The notes below the pieces were generated by a model. That model did no database searches. It saw nothing but the letters and a program-made list of their open reading frames with translations, and had not been told where the DNA came from. Source: Manihot esculenta (taxonomy: Eukaryota > Streptophyta > Magnoliopsida > Malpighiales > Euphorbiaceae). From it: DNA of 64,000 nt. A program made the position numbers and the translations under genes. The stretch lies in NCBI RefSeq assembly GCF_001659605.2, contig NC_035161.2, forward strand, positions 6,761,662 to 6,825,661, in the 5' to 3' direction. Numbering within the stretch: the first letter of the stretch is position 1; each line of letters begins with the position of its first letter. Below, piece after piece: positions 21,152 through 30,724 of the stretch.

Positions 21152-24136
21152 ATGACCAGGTCTGGCCGTAAAGACACTCTTCTTTACGATCCGGAGATTG
21201 AAAAAACTTCCAAGAGCTTAAGGAAGCAAGCAAATTTGAGGAACCAAGCCTCAAGACCATCTTCATCAACAACACCATCTCACAGACCACCTACTGCTCC
21301 TGCTGAAGAAATTTCTGCACCAGCAGAAACTTCCATCACCGCACCTGCTACAGCAGAATTTCTACCAGAAACTGAATTTCTGGACATGGCAGAAAATCCA
21401 GCAATGGCAGCACCACCTGCTGCACATGTAGAAGCTGAAAATCAAGCAAGAAACGTGCCCATCCAAGCACCACAACAAAGGGAAAGAACTCTCGGAGAGT
21501 TAGCTGAACCAACAGGAGATCAAGCACCCTTATGCATTGAATATCCCCTATTGACAGCACCATTCGAGCTAAGGACAGGTCTGATTCATCTCCTTCCTAA
21601 ATTCAGAGGCCTAGAAAATGAAGATCCTCACAAGCATTTGAAGGCATTCCACGTTGTGTGCTCAACTATGAGACCTCAAGGCATTCCAGAAGATGATATC
21701 AAGCTTAGAGCCTTCCCTTTTTCCCTTGAAGACTATGCCAAAGAATGGCTATTCTACTTGCCACCCGGATCCATCACATCATGGGCTGATATGGTAAGAG
21801 CATTCTTGAGAAAATTCTTTCCAACCTCAAAAGCCATAGGCATCCGTCGAGAAATAAGTGGCATAAAGCAAAAGCACTCTGAAGGCTTGTATGAGTATTG
21901 GGAGAGGTTCAAAAAGTTGTGCACAAGCTGCCCTCGGCATGATATTTCTGACCAATCTCTCATTGAGTACTTCTATGGAGGTTTGCTACCCTCAGAGAGA
22001 AAATTCATTGACGCAGCTTGTGGAGGAACAATTGAAAAAAAATCACCTCGAGAGATGAGGGACTTAATTTCCTCCATGGCTGCAGCTTCTCAACAATTTG
22101 GAGACCAAGAGCTGCCATCAAGGAATGTAAATGAGGTGAGTAATTCCATTCTATCATCCCAACTTTCTGAACTCACCAATGCTGTCCGTAGCCTTGTTGT
22201 GAGTCAAACCCAACAAGTCCAGCAGATTCAGCAGCCCAAGACATGTGGAATATGTGCCAACAACCACCCAACTGATCTATGTCCTTCCCTTCAAGAGGAG
22301 GACCAGCAAGTCAATACTGTTGGAGGTTTCAATGGGCAAAGAAGGTATGATCCCTATTCTAATACTTATAATCCAGGTTGGAGGGACCATCCAAATTTCA
22401 GTTATGCAAGGGGAAATCAATATCCAAGCTACCAGCAAAGGAATCAAGCTCAAGCTCCACCTCAGAATCCCAATGCATCTCTTGAAGAGATTGTGAAAAA
22501 TTTGGCAAATACTGTGCAGAATCTTGAGAAACAAATGGGGCAAATGGCTTCATCCTTGAACAAAATTGAATCTCAAGGAAAGCTACCTTCCCAAACTGAG
22601 ATAAATCCAAGACAAAATGTTAGCGCCATCACATTAAGGAGTGGAAAGGAGTTGCAAGACAATAGGGCTGAAAAATTGCAAAAACAGGGCATGGAAGAAA
22701 TTCTGCCAGAAAGTGATCAGGGCAGTGATTTGCCCAGTTCACTAGTAGAAACTGACCCAATCGCTGGGAAAACTGAGATGTCCAGCACTGATTTGCCCAG
22801 TCATTTGCCCAAATCACTGGGCAAATCACCCACAGACCAGGCAGAATCCAGTCAAGGGCAGAAACAGCTACCAGCTGAGAAATTCAAGGTACCTCCTCCC
22901 TTTCCCAAAAGATTTGCAAGATCTCAAAAAGAAAAAGAGGAAAAAGAGATACTTGAGACCTTTCGCAAGGTGGAAATCAACATACCTCTACTTGATGCTG
23001 TAAAGCAAATTCCAAGGTATGCCAAGTTTCTTAAAGAACTATGCACAAATAGGAGGAAACTTGCTGAACGTGAAAAGGTAAGTGTGGGGGAGTGTGTCTC
23101 AGCAGTAATCCAAAGAAAATTACCAGTCAAATGCAAGGATAGAGGCATGTTCGCTGTTTCATGCAAGATTGGCAATGTTGGGATAAAGAAGGCCATGTGT
23201 GACCTTGGAGCTTCAATTAATGTCATGCCTCTTTCCATTTTTAACCTGTTGAATGCAGGTACACTCAAGGGCACCAGCATTGTGATCCAACTGGCTGACC
23301 GATCCATTGTCCACCCCAAGGGAGTGCTTGAAGATGTGTTGGTGCAAGTGGACCAACTAGTCTTCCCAGCTGATTTTTATGTGATTGACATGGAGGAGGA
23401 TAAGGGCAACATCACCTCTGATATCTTACTTGGGAGACCATTCTTGAGCACAGCAAGAACAAAAATTGATGTGCATGATGGCACATTGACCATGGAGTTT
23501 GAAGGGGAAATTATAAAATTTAATGTTTATGATGCCATGAAATTCCCCAATGATGTTTCTCCTGTTTATGGCCTTGATGTTATTGATGATTTAAGTCAAG
23601 AAATTTTTGATTTTGATCAAGAAAACTTACTTTATGAAGGTCTTTGCAGGAGAGAAGAAGTGGACAGCAACACCAAGACAGACCAGATGGAGTACTGTTC
23701 ACAGCTGGTTACAGGTGATTTGACCAGTGATTTGCCCAGTAAATTGGGCAAATCGCCCAAAATCAGTGAGCAGACAGACTTAACAGAAGGTGATTTGCCC
23801 AGCAATTTGCCCAAATCACTGGGCAAATCAAACAGCAAGCAGACAGGAAACCAGCAGACAGCAGATACACCAGATCTGAAACCCTTGCCTAGCCACCTCA
23901 AATATGCCTACTTGGGAGCTGGAAATACACTTCCAGTAATTATTTCCAACCAGCTCAGCCAAGAAGAAGAAGAAAAGCTCCTTGATGTGTTAAGGAAGCA
24001 CAAAAAAGCAATTAGGTGGACCTTGGAGGACATAAAAGGCACTTCAAGACCATTCGGTGGAGGCTCAAGACAGGATGCAGCACATGGAAAGCATGTTGCA
24101 GCTGCTGGTTCAACACTTTCTGCCCCACCACCATGA
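21152..24136 (+). CDS. Gag-protease protein of the non-autonomous Athila-like element
   Basis: The frame is open for 994 residues. A proline/alanine-rich N-terminus is followed by a Retrotrans_gag domain (about 150-300, with HKHLKAFHVVCSTM and YEYWERFKKLC), a cysteine motif CGICANNHPTDLC (about 365), a spacer, then a retropepsin-like domain (about 660-800) with DLGASINVMPLS and ILLGRPFLSTARTKID. The spacer regions hold repeats of a DLPSxLPKSLGKS-like peptide, each encoded by the TTTGCCCA palindromic motif. The frame enters the RT linker (EDIKGTS), then leaves homology and ends in unrelated residues (SAPPP), marking an internal deletion of RT to integrase. The start is the first ATG after the primer site. 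An intact frame in such a shortened element is notable. Confidence 0.9.
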   Translation: MTRSGRKDTLLYDPEIEKTSKSLRKQANLRNQASRPSSSTTPSHRPPTAPAEEISAPAETSITAPATAEFLPETEFLDMAENPAMAAPPAAHVEAENQARNVPIQAPQQRERTLGELAEPTGDQAPLCIEYPLLTAPFELRTGLIHLLPKFRGLENEDPHKHLKAFHVVCSTMRPQGIPEDDIKLRAFPFSLEDYAKEWLFYLPPGSITSWADMVRAFLRKFFPTSKAIGIRREISGIKQKHSEGLYEYWERFKKLCTSCPRHDISDQSLIEYFYGGLLPSERKFIDAACGGTIEKKSPREMRDLISSMAAASQQFGDQELPSRNVNEVSNSILSSQLSELTNAVRSLVVSQTQQVQQIQQPKTCGICANNHPTDLCPSLQEEDQQVNTVGGFNGQRRYDPYSNTYNPGWRDHPNFSYARGNQYPSYQQRNQAQAPPQNPNASLEEIVKNLANTVQNLEKQMGQMASSLNKIESQGKLPSQTEINPRQNVSAITLRSGKELQDNRAEKLQKQGMEEILPESDQGSDLPSSLVETDPIAGKTEMSSTDLPSHLPKSLGKSPTDQAESSQGQKQLPAEKFKVPPPFPKRFARSQKEKEEKEILETFRKVEINIPLLDAVKQIPRYAKFLKELCTNRRKLAEREKVSVGECVSAVIQRKLPVKCKDRGMFAVSCKIGNVGIKKAMCDLGASINVMPLSIFNLLNAGTLKGTSIVIQLADRSIVHPKGVLEDVLVQVDQLVFPADFYVIDMEEDKGNITSDILLGRPFLSTARTKIDVHDGTLTMEFEGEIIKFNVYDAMKFPNDVSPVYGLDVIDDLSQEIFDFDQENLLYEGLCRREEVDSNTKTDQMEYCSQLVTGDLTSDLPSKLGKSPKISEQTDLTEGDLPSNLPKSLGKSNSKQTGNQQTADTPDLKPLPSHLKYAYLGAGNTLPVIISNQLSQEEEEKLLDVLRKHKKAIRWTLEDIKGTSRPFGGGSRQDAAHGKHVAAAGSTLSAPPP

Positions 24137-24712
24137 CAGTCAGTGATTTGACCAGTGATTTGCCCAAATCACTGGCCAAATCACCCACAGGCCAGGAAGT
24201 CCTTTTCCCTTTTCTTCTTAATTTTTTATATACATGCTTACACATTGAGGACAATGTTTGTCATAGGTGTGGGGGTATTGTTAGGTTACTGTTGCATTGA
24301 TTCCATCATCTATTTGTTTCTTTTTGTTTCTTTTTGTTTCTTTTTGCATTATTCTTACCCCTTTTTGCACACACCAAATTTTTATTTTTTTTTTCTTCTT
24401 CACACTTTTTGCACACACACACAGAATTTTGTAGCTAATTGCTCTACTCAACATAGATAACAAGGTTGAAAGAGTGCCCTTATCTCATGACCCCATTGAT
24501 TTGCCACCCCTTTAAGCCTAAATTGAATCATTCACAGTATGTTACCTTTACTTAGGGAGTTTTCCTCTTGAATTGAATCCTTAAATGTGCTAAGGTCAAG
24601 GGAAATAAAAAATACAAATACATGCAAACACAAAGTTAGTGTAACTCCCTATGAGCTGATTTGCCCAAATTATCATGAAAAACCAGCACAAAGCACAAAT
24701 CACAAACTTGTT

Positions 24713-24965
24713 CCAATGGTCTAAGACTATGAACTGAGCCTAATAGCCACTTGGAGAAGTAACTGACTGAGTAACCGGGGGTGTATCACCCATGTACACA
24801 ATCGCGTAAAAAGGTCAGTGACTTTTTCAAGCAAATAAGTTTCGATGGTCCAGACTATGAATAAAGCTAGTAGCCACTTGAACAAGTGACTAACTGAGTA
24901 ACCGGGGGTGTATCACCCATGTACACAATCGCGTAAAAAGGTTAGTGACTTTTTCAGGCAAGGAT
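24713..24965 (+). repeat. Two-unit 127-bp tandem repeat
   Basis: Two copies about 127 bp apart share GTAACCGGGGGTGTATCACC (24771 and 24898), then CATGTACACAATCGCGTAAA. Each includes the short inverted repeat GGGTGTATCACCC. They lie in the untranslated part between the Gag-protease stop and the 3' LTR. Confidence 0.9.
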
Positions 24966-25262
24966 AAGAATAAGTGCTGCTAAAAATAAAAAGAAAGAGA
25001 GAAGAAAAGGGGCAAGTCACTCCTAGGGGTTGCATTAAAACTAACATAAAGGAATAAGCATGATTGATTCAAAAACCTTTCTCTTGACCATGGTAGGTGA
25101 AAGGAAACAAGGAAAGGAGAGGATGACCTTAGTGCATGTACTCTATACTGTGATAATTCAGATTAGGAGTCTAGGGGGGGCTGATTAAGTGGTACTTAGG
25201 CTCTAAGGAAAAAGGGGCTTGATTGGCTAAGTTATTTGTTGCTTGAGGACAAGCAAAAAGCT

Positions 25263-25277
25263 AGGTGTGGGGGTATT
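25263..25277 (+). other. Polypurine tract of the Gag-protease element
   Basis: AGGTGTGGGGGTATT abuts the 3' LTR start TGACCAAG at 25278 and is preceded by GAGGACAAGC. Confidence 0.8.
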
Positions 25278-26694
25278 TGACCAAGCATAATTTAGCCATA
25301 TTTTTAATATATTATTTACTGTTTATTTACACATTTTTCTAGCTTAAATTGTGTTTTTGTTATGTTTTTGTAGAAAAGGAAGAAATTGAAGAGTTGGAGA
25401 AAAAGTGCAGAAAATGACAGCAAATATGATTTGCCCAGTGATTTGCCCAAATCACTCGAAGAAACTGGGCAAATCACTTGCAGCGATAGAGACAGAAACT
25501 GGATTGAATCCCAGAGAGCGATTTGCCCAGTGATTTGCCCAAATCACTCGCAGAAACTGGGCAAATCACCTTGACAGCAGAACTTGACAGCAGAGGCGGG
25601 AAAACAGCTGGAAACCGAATTTTGAGTTTTCAGAAGTCCAAATCCAACTCAATCACTACCAAATCAATTCCAAGAGCCACGAAAGAGTCTCTCACTTAAG
25701 GAATTCCAGTTGCAATTAAATTCAACATCAAAAGAGGAATCACAAGCCAAATTAAAAAGGGATTTCAAAACCCTAGAAGGAGAGATTTCTTCAACTATAA
25801 AAGGGCAACCTCCAAACCAGTAAAGACATCTTCTGCTGAGGAATTGAACTCGCCAGAAACTCTCCAGCATCTTCCCTTTTTCTTTTCTTTTCATCTTTTT
25901 GTGTATTTAGTCCACCATGAGTGGCTAAACTCTTTCTTTTTTAGTTGAAGTTGGTGAATTTCAGATTTTGTGATGAATTGGGAGATTTAAATCTCCATTG
26001 TTAAACTTCTATTTAATTTCAATATTTATGCAATTTGAGCTTTCCATAAATATTACTTTGCTTTTAGAATCAATAAGGGCCCATTGCTTTTAAATTGCTT
26101 AAGTAATATTGTTTGAATGATTTAGGTCCGTAATTGCTTAAATTGTTTAAACTCACATTTAATCAAGTTGCATGATCTAAACTTGACCACGCGGTTGGCA
26201 AGGTTAGAATTAGGTTTCTCTAAGTCTTAATGCAGTTAACAGTTGTTCGATGCTATAATGCCCCAAGGACGTTCCTTGGCAACTTGTTAACTAGTGTTTG
26301 ATTAGCGAACGTTTCCTAATCAAACTAGAACTAAGGAGGAATTTGGATTGTGAGAAGCGTCTTCCACATCCAAAACTAATTTATTGGAATAAATAGGAGT
26401 GTTAAAGAATCAATGATCAATTCTAAACAATCTGAAATAGATCCATACTTCAACTAGAAGCTTTTCATCCATTGATTTACTCATCTTTACATTATTGCTT
26501 TCTTTTGATACTTAGTTTTAACTCCTCAAATCAAACCCCCCTCTTTTAATTACTTGTTATTTACTTGACCTAGTCACTATTAGAAAAATCATTGGTGTCA
26601 ATTCCCTGTGGTTCGACCCTATTGCCACTATCTACAAGTTTATTATTGATTGTTTAATAGGTTTATTTTTGACGGCTTCGACAACCGCCTATCA
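25278..26694 (+). repeat. 3' LTR of the Gag-protease element
   Basis: 1417 bp, TGACCAAGCA...GCCTATCA, followed by the ATCAT duplication. It retains two motif-containing stretches (25427-25470 and 25519-25570), the second longer by 13 bp than in the 5' LTR. Confidence 0.95.
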
Positions 26695-26699
26695 ATCAT

Positions 26700-27250
26700 T
26701 AAACTTACTAAAAATTCATTAAAAACAGTAGAGAAGCAAGGATCTACACTTACCTCTTGAAGATCGAGGGTTGGTGTGACCCAAAGCTTGAGATATGGAG
26801 GACCCAAGCTCTACAAGTCTCCAAGCTCTCAAAACCTTGATCAAAACTTCAAAACTTCACAACAAATGGTTGATCTCATGAAAATTTGAAGGGTAGGTAG
26901 AGGAAATCATGAAAACGACCAAAGGAGGACCAAAACTCACCTGAGATCGAGAATGGGGAACAATTGGTACTCACTCTCACCAGACTATTCCCTTAAAGTG
27001 GGAGGTCAAGGGTTCGAGTAGTGGGGGAGGCGACCTAATTTCCAAAGGGAAATTTGGGCCAAATCCACTTGGGGAAGGATGCGATGCGAGAACCCAAGGG
27101 GACAAATCCTGCCAGGAACCCGTGAGGGTGAATGGATGTTAAGAGCTGTTCACGACGCCAGTGGAAAGCCCGAGGTGGCAAGAGGCCAGGCGAGGGATAG
27201 CCCTGGGCCGTGAACGGTAACAGTGCCGGTGAAAGGGCCGGGCTGTTACA
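26700..27250 (-). repeat. Solo LTR C, right segment with an unlike outer end
   Basis: Bases 26700-26960 resemble LTR B (ACTTACCTCTTGAAGATCGA). From about 26960 to 27250 the sequence differs from every other LTR in the window and ends CCGGGCTGTTACA, followed by CATGT (27251-27255), which duplicates 19581-19585. With 19586-19705 the LTR totals 671 bp. In its own orientation the U3 part is from another family while the U5 end matches the chromovirus LTRs. Confidence 0.8.
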
Positions 27251-27280
27251 CATGTTAAAATAATCACTTGCAATACTTAC

Positions 27281-27380
27281 ATAGTCTTTTAACCAATTAG
27301 CCAGTTCTTGCTCTCGCATTCGCTCAATTTGTTGATCGCTGATATTTGGTATTGTTTCTCGTAAATAAGAATAAAAAATC
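27281..27380 (-). pseudogene. CACTA transposase, exon before the LTR C insertion
   Basis: A 100-bp exon lies between an acceptor-like TTTTTTGTAG (27381) and a donor-like GTAAGT (27280). It encodes a piece with YLRETIPNISDQQIERM and QELANWLKDY, a conserved stretch linking DUF4218 and DUF4216 in Tnp2 proteins. The following intron, about 75 bp without the insertion, is where LTR C landed. Confidence 0.75.
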
Positions 27381-27456
27381 CTACAAAAAAATTATTTTTT
27401 TTGTATCATAATTTATTTTACCATTAATATGTTAATACTTAATTTAAATCACTTAC

Positions 27457-27771
27457 TCAATAAACGGATCAATTTCAGGACAATTCAACAACACATATAA
27501 ATGTGCTGCGCGATACTCTTCATTTGACAACATTCTGCCATGATCTAAATGCCCAAAAGGCCGACCTGCATGAGTGAAAATCGAAAGGTGTCCTATAGGT
27601 TCTACATGTCCACCATCATCATTTCTTGAAACTCTATTTAGCCTTGTCGAGATAGATGGCTCAAAGTAGTGTGAGCAAAAAGATGAAATTTCCTCAATAA
27701 TATATGCCTCAACAATTGAACCCTCAACAGAAGCTTTATTTTTTACTTTTTTCTTCAAGTCAAAGAGATAT
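27457..27771 (-). pseudogene. CACTA transposase, exon after DUF4218
   Basis: This exon lies between acceptor TTTTACTAG (27772) and donor GTAAGT (27456). It encodes YLFDLKKKVKNKASVEGSI, EAYIIEEISSFCSHYF and HLYVLLNCPEIDPFIE. The splice phase joins to the DUF4218 exon across an 87-bp intron. This is the standard downstream part of the Tnp2 protein and shows no break by itself. Confidence 0.8.
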
Positions 27772-27858
27772 CTAGTAAAAGAATAATTAGACTGTTAGTT
27801 AGTTTATTTGACATTTATTTACAATACATCATATATAAATATTTAGTATTACATTTAC

Positions 27859-28211
27859 CGTTCAAAGGGATACATCCAACGATATTGCACAGGTCCACCT
27901 ACTTTTGCCTCGTATGCCAAGTGAATAGGTAAATGCTCCATTGAGTCAAAGAAACCAGGTGGGAATATCTTCTCCATCTTGCAAATGCTCTCAATAATAT
28001 TTTTTTCTAAGATATTCAAATTTTCTTCTGTGAGTGTGGTTGCAGTTATGTCTCTAAAAAAATGACTCGACTCAGTCAAAGCATCCCAAACTGCTTTAGG
28101 CAATATGTCACGAAATGCAATTGGTATCAGTCTTTGCATCAATATGTGGCAATCATAAGTCCAAACTCCTTCATGCCACAACAATTTCAGCTCATCAATC
28201 AAAGGCCTCAA
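27859..28211 (-). pseudogene. CACTA transposase, DUF4218 exon fused across an internal deletion
   Basis: The exon starts with the Transposase_21 segment LRPLIDELKLLWHEGVWTYD and passes directly into DUF4218 (CHILMQRLIPIAFRDILPK, EYKVGG-like AYEAKVGGPVQYRWM), ending at donor GTAAATG (27858). In complete Tnp2 proteins a few hundred residues, including much of the catalytic transposase, lie between these parts. The join keeps the frame. A one-base shortage in an eight-T run at about 28210 puts this exon out of frame with the preceding segment. Confidence 0.85.
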
Positions 28212-29053
28212 AAAAAATCCAAACTTTTTCTAGGGCTTTTAGGACCTGGAATTACCATATTCAGAAACATGTAAGGTTTTTTCATTGCCATCCATGGAGG
28301 TAAATTGTAAACTACAACAATTACAGGCCAACAAGAATACAGATTAGACCGTTGCCCAAAAGGATTGAATCCATCAGTACATAATCCAAGCCGAACATTT
28401 CTTGGATCAGATGCAAACCAAGAGTGGGTGCGATCAAAATGTTTCCATGCCTCACTATCAACAGGATGCACCAAACTACCATCTACATGTTGGTTAGAAG
28501 CATGCCAAACCATATGCAGAGCAGTTTTGGATGACATAAAAAGTCTTTGGAGTCTGGGAATCAAAGGTAGATATCGCAACACTTTAAATGGTCTCTTTTT
28601 TCGTCGCCCCATAAATGATTGTATTAGTTTATATCGAGGGTGACCACATATTGTACATGATGTTCTGTCGATGTTTTCTTGAAAGCACAACTTACAATTG
28701 TTTACACAAACATCGATTTTTGTATAACCAAGGCCTAGAGTGGATATCATCTTCTTCGTATTATAAAAATTATTTGGTAAGAGGTTTCCTTCTGATAGCA
28801 TACTTTTTACTGTTCCCATAAACTTATTAAAACAACTATGACTAATGTGAAATTCTGACATTAAGTTCAGTAATTGAGATACAGCAGATAACTTGGTATG
28901 ATTATTGCAGCCTTCCCATAATGGCACATCTGCACCATGTAATAATTCATAGAATTTTGAAACTTCTAAGTTCGGCTCCATGGTTTGATCGCCCATTTCA
29001 GAACTACCAACTCCAACTGTACCATAATTTATATCCATTGCTTCTATGACCAT
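28208..29053 (-). pseudogene. CACTA transposase, Transposase_21 (Tnp2) N-terminal part
   Basis: A 281-codon frame. It includes YELLHGADVPLWEGC, a zinc-like CVNNCKLC...CTICGHPRYK, LQRLFMSSKTALHMVWHA and the highly conserved DPRNVRLGLCTDGFNPFG with VVYNLPPWMAMKKPYM, all hallmarks of the Tnp2/Transposase_21 family. This protein cuts and moves En/Spm elements. The frame ends by frameshift in a poly-T run. The catalytic middle is missing (see the DUF4218 entry), so the product would be inactive. Confidence 0.9.
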
Positions 29054-29152
29054 GCTTCTATAATCATTAACATTGTTGGTTGCAGCAAGATAATCAATAG
29101 ACTGTTCCTAAAGTTGTTCAGATTCACCATGCGCAATCCACTTAGTATATCC

Positions 29153-29365
29153 TCAAACAAATCCACTTTTGCAAAGGTGATAAGTAATATCTTGCCTATT
29201 CTGAAATTTTCTATTTTGACACTTAGAACATGGACAACGAATTTTATTTTGACATGTAAACTGTACTTGTGCATAGGTAAAGTTTAGAAATGTCTCCACT
29301 CCAATCTCAAATTCGGAATTAAGATGATCTAGTCGCTCATACATCCATCTACGATCTACCGACAT
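29153..29365 (-). pseudogene. CACTA transposase-associated N-terminal domain
   Basis: The frame starts MSVDRRWMYERLDHLNSEFE and carries CQNKIRCPCSKCQNRKFQN, the cysteine-rich signature of the Transpos_assoc domain that begins Tnp2 proteins. It stops at TGA just after HLCKSGFV. The same frame goes on with KWIAHGES, meets a TAG and leads into the 29053 segment, so two stops separate this domain from the transposase. Confidence 0.85.
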
Positions 29366-29398
29366 AATAACTATATTCTGAAATATAAACAAATTCAA

Positions 29399-30723
29399 CT
29401 TTAATTATATACTAATTTAACAAATAAAACACACTAATCAATTTAACAATACATATCAAAGTAAAGTTGAATGAAGACACATAAAGTAAACCGACCAAGC
29501 CGAACTATACATATCAAGGAGTAATATATATTAATAAAATTATATATTATTATTTTGAAATTTATAAAATGACTTATTCTCTATGCCTTTGTCTGGATTA
29601 TGCCTTTTGGAAGGATTAATGAATGTAGACACCTTTTGGAAGGATTAATTAATTTGAACAATAGAGAGATTATGCCCTTCTACATTTGTTGTAGAGTTAT
29701 TGGCCAATTTAAAACTTATCATTCTTCCACTAAATCTCTATGCCTTTGTCTGAATTAATCTGTTTGTAAGAAAATAATTCTTATATGTTTTGAATTCTTC
29801 AATTAAATAATAAAAATTTTCTTATTTAAAATTAATAAATAAGAAATCAATTGAATTTTTATAAAAATTTTTATTTTAAATAAAGAGTATAAGAATATTG
29901 TTACAGCCAATTTATTTTAAATAAAGGGTATAATTATTAAGTAGTTAACACTTAAGTATCTAACTCCTAAATTTTTAAGAATTTAGAAAATAAGGTGAGT
30001 AATTTCTTTTCCTTCCTAAATTAATAAACTATGGAGTGCTTTAACTTGTATTTTTATTAATATTAAATTGTTAGTTTTCAAAAAATTGCTCTCAGTTTTA
30101 AAGTGGAAATTAAACATTTTAAAATAAATTATTGCTTTATTCATGTCTATTTATTATTATAATTAATTATGATATATAATAATTAATATATAACATAATT
30201 AAGGTTGCTGAGTGCACAGCAGCAGCTTGTTGCAAGCTGCTGCAGCAAGCAGCTTGTTGCAAGCTGCTGCAGCAAGCAGCTTGCTGCTGTCACAGCAGCA
30301 GCCTGATGCTGCACAGCATGTAAAAAGTGTTGCAACACTTTTTCTTTTTATAACCAATTAATGCATGTCATTTATTTGTAATTCCACATTACTTTTAACA
30401 TAAATTTACAAGCTATCTTACTTGATTTATAAAAATTAGTAGCTTACTAATCACCCATAATCCAAAAAATATTTAAAAATAATCATGTCCTCAATAATTG
30501 ATGTCAACTCAAAACCCCAAATAAATAAATAAATAACACAAACACAAACAATTAAGCAATAAACCCATCAAACTCAATGGCTAAGTAATCATCTAATCCT
30601 TTTCAAAATTATTAATCTATTAATTAATACAAAATTAAAAAGTAGTAGGACAAGCATACATTAATCATACCATAAGAGAATCAACCAATCATTCCATCAC
30701 TAACTTACATGGAGTGACAACGA
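29399..30723. other. AT-rich 5' noncoding part of the CACTA element
   Basis: No gene seen. The region is strongly AT-rich with short direct repeats (for example 'gccttttggaaggattaat' near 29604 and 29632) and is presumably promoter and leader of the transposase gene. It contains the GC-rich patch at 30205-30346. Confidence 0.6.
30205..30346. repeat. GCAGC/GCTGC palindromic repeat patch
   Basis: Repeated AAGCAGCTTGTTGCAAGCTG units with many GCTGC/GCAGC inverted pairs, able to form several overlapping hairpins, end in AAAAAGTGTTGCAACACTTTTT, a perfect 11-bp-arm palindrome. Surroundings are AT-rich. No ORF. Confidence 0.8.
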
Positions 30724-30724
30724 T

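Larger units (their letters stand above)
24137..25277 (+). other. Untranslated 3' region of the Gag-protease element
   Basis: No ORF of interest. It holds a motif-rich start (24140-24190), a polypurine-like module GAGGACA...AGGTGTGGGGGTATT at 24248-24278, T-rich tracts, a 127-bp repeat (next entry) and the true polypurine tract GAGGACAAG...AGGTGTGGGGGTATT at 25246-25277, directly before the 3' LTR. The module therefore occurs twice. Confidence 0.8.
19706..26694 (+). mobile_element. Gag-protease-only Athila-like retrotransposon (non-autonomous, TR-GAG type)
   Basis: A complete 6989-bp element is flanked by ATCAT at 19701-19705 and 26695-26699. The LTRs are 1394 and 1417 bp with TG...CA ends. 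It has a tRNA-Asp-type primer site, one 994-codon Gag-protease ORF, a repeat-rich untranslated part and a polypurine tract. RT, RNase H and integrase are absent: the frame breaks off just after the protease/RT linker. Clean ends, a target duplication and an open Gag frame suggest it moved in this shortened form using enzymes supplied elsewhere. The LTRs differ by about a dozen substitutions and two indels by eye. Confidence 0.93.

Noticed and set aside
21152..24136. 994-codon ORF as a host gene
   Set aside because: It sits between LTRs with a primer site and has Retrotrans_gag and retropepsin-like domains, so it is a transposon protein.
27005..27020. tRNA-like B box (GGGTTCGAG)
   Set aside because: No acceptor stem, A box or cloverleaf can be placed around it. 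It lies in solo LTR C.
28365..28643. Plus-strand ORFs opposite the CACTA transposase
   Set aside because: Shadow frames of the conserved Transposase_21 coding sequence.
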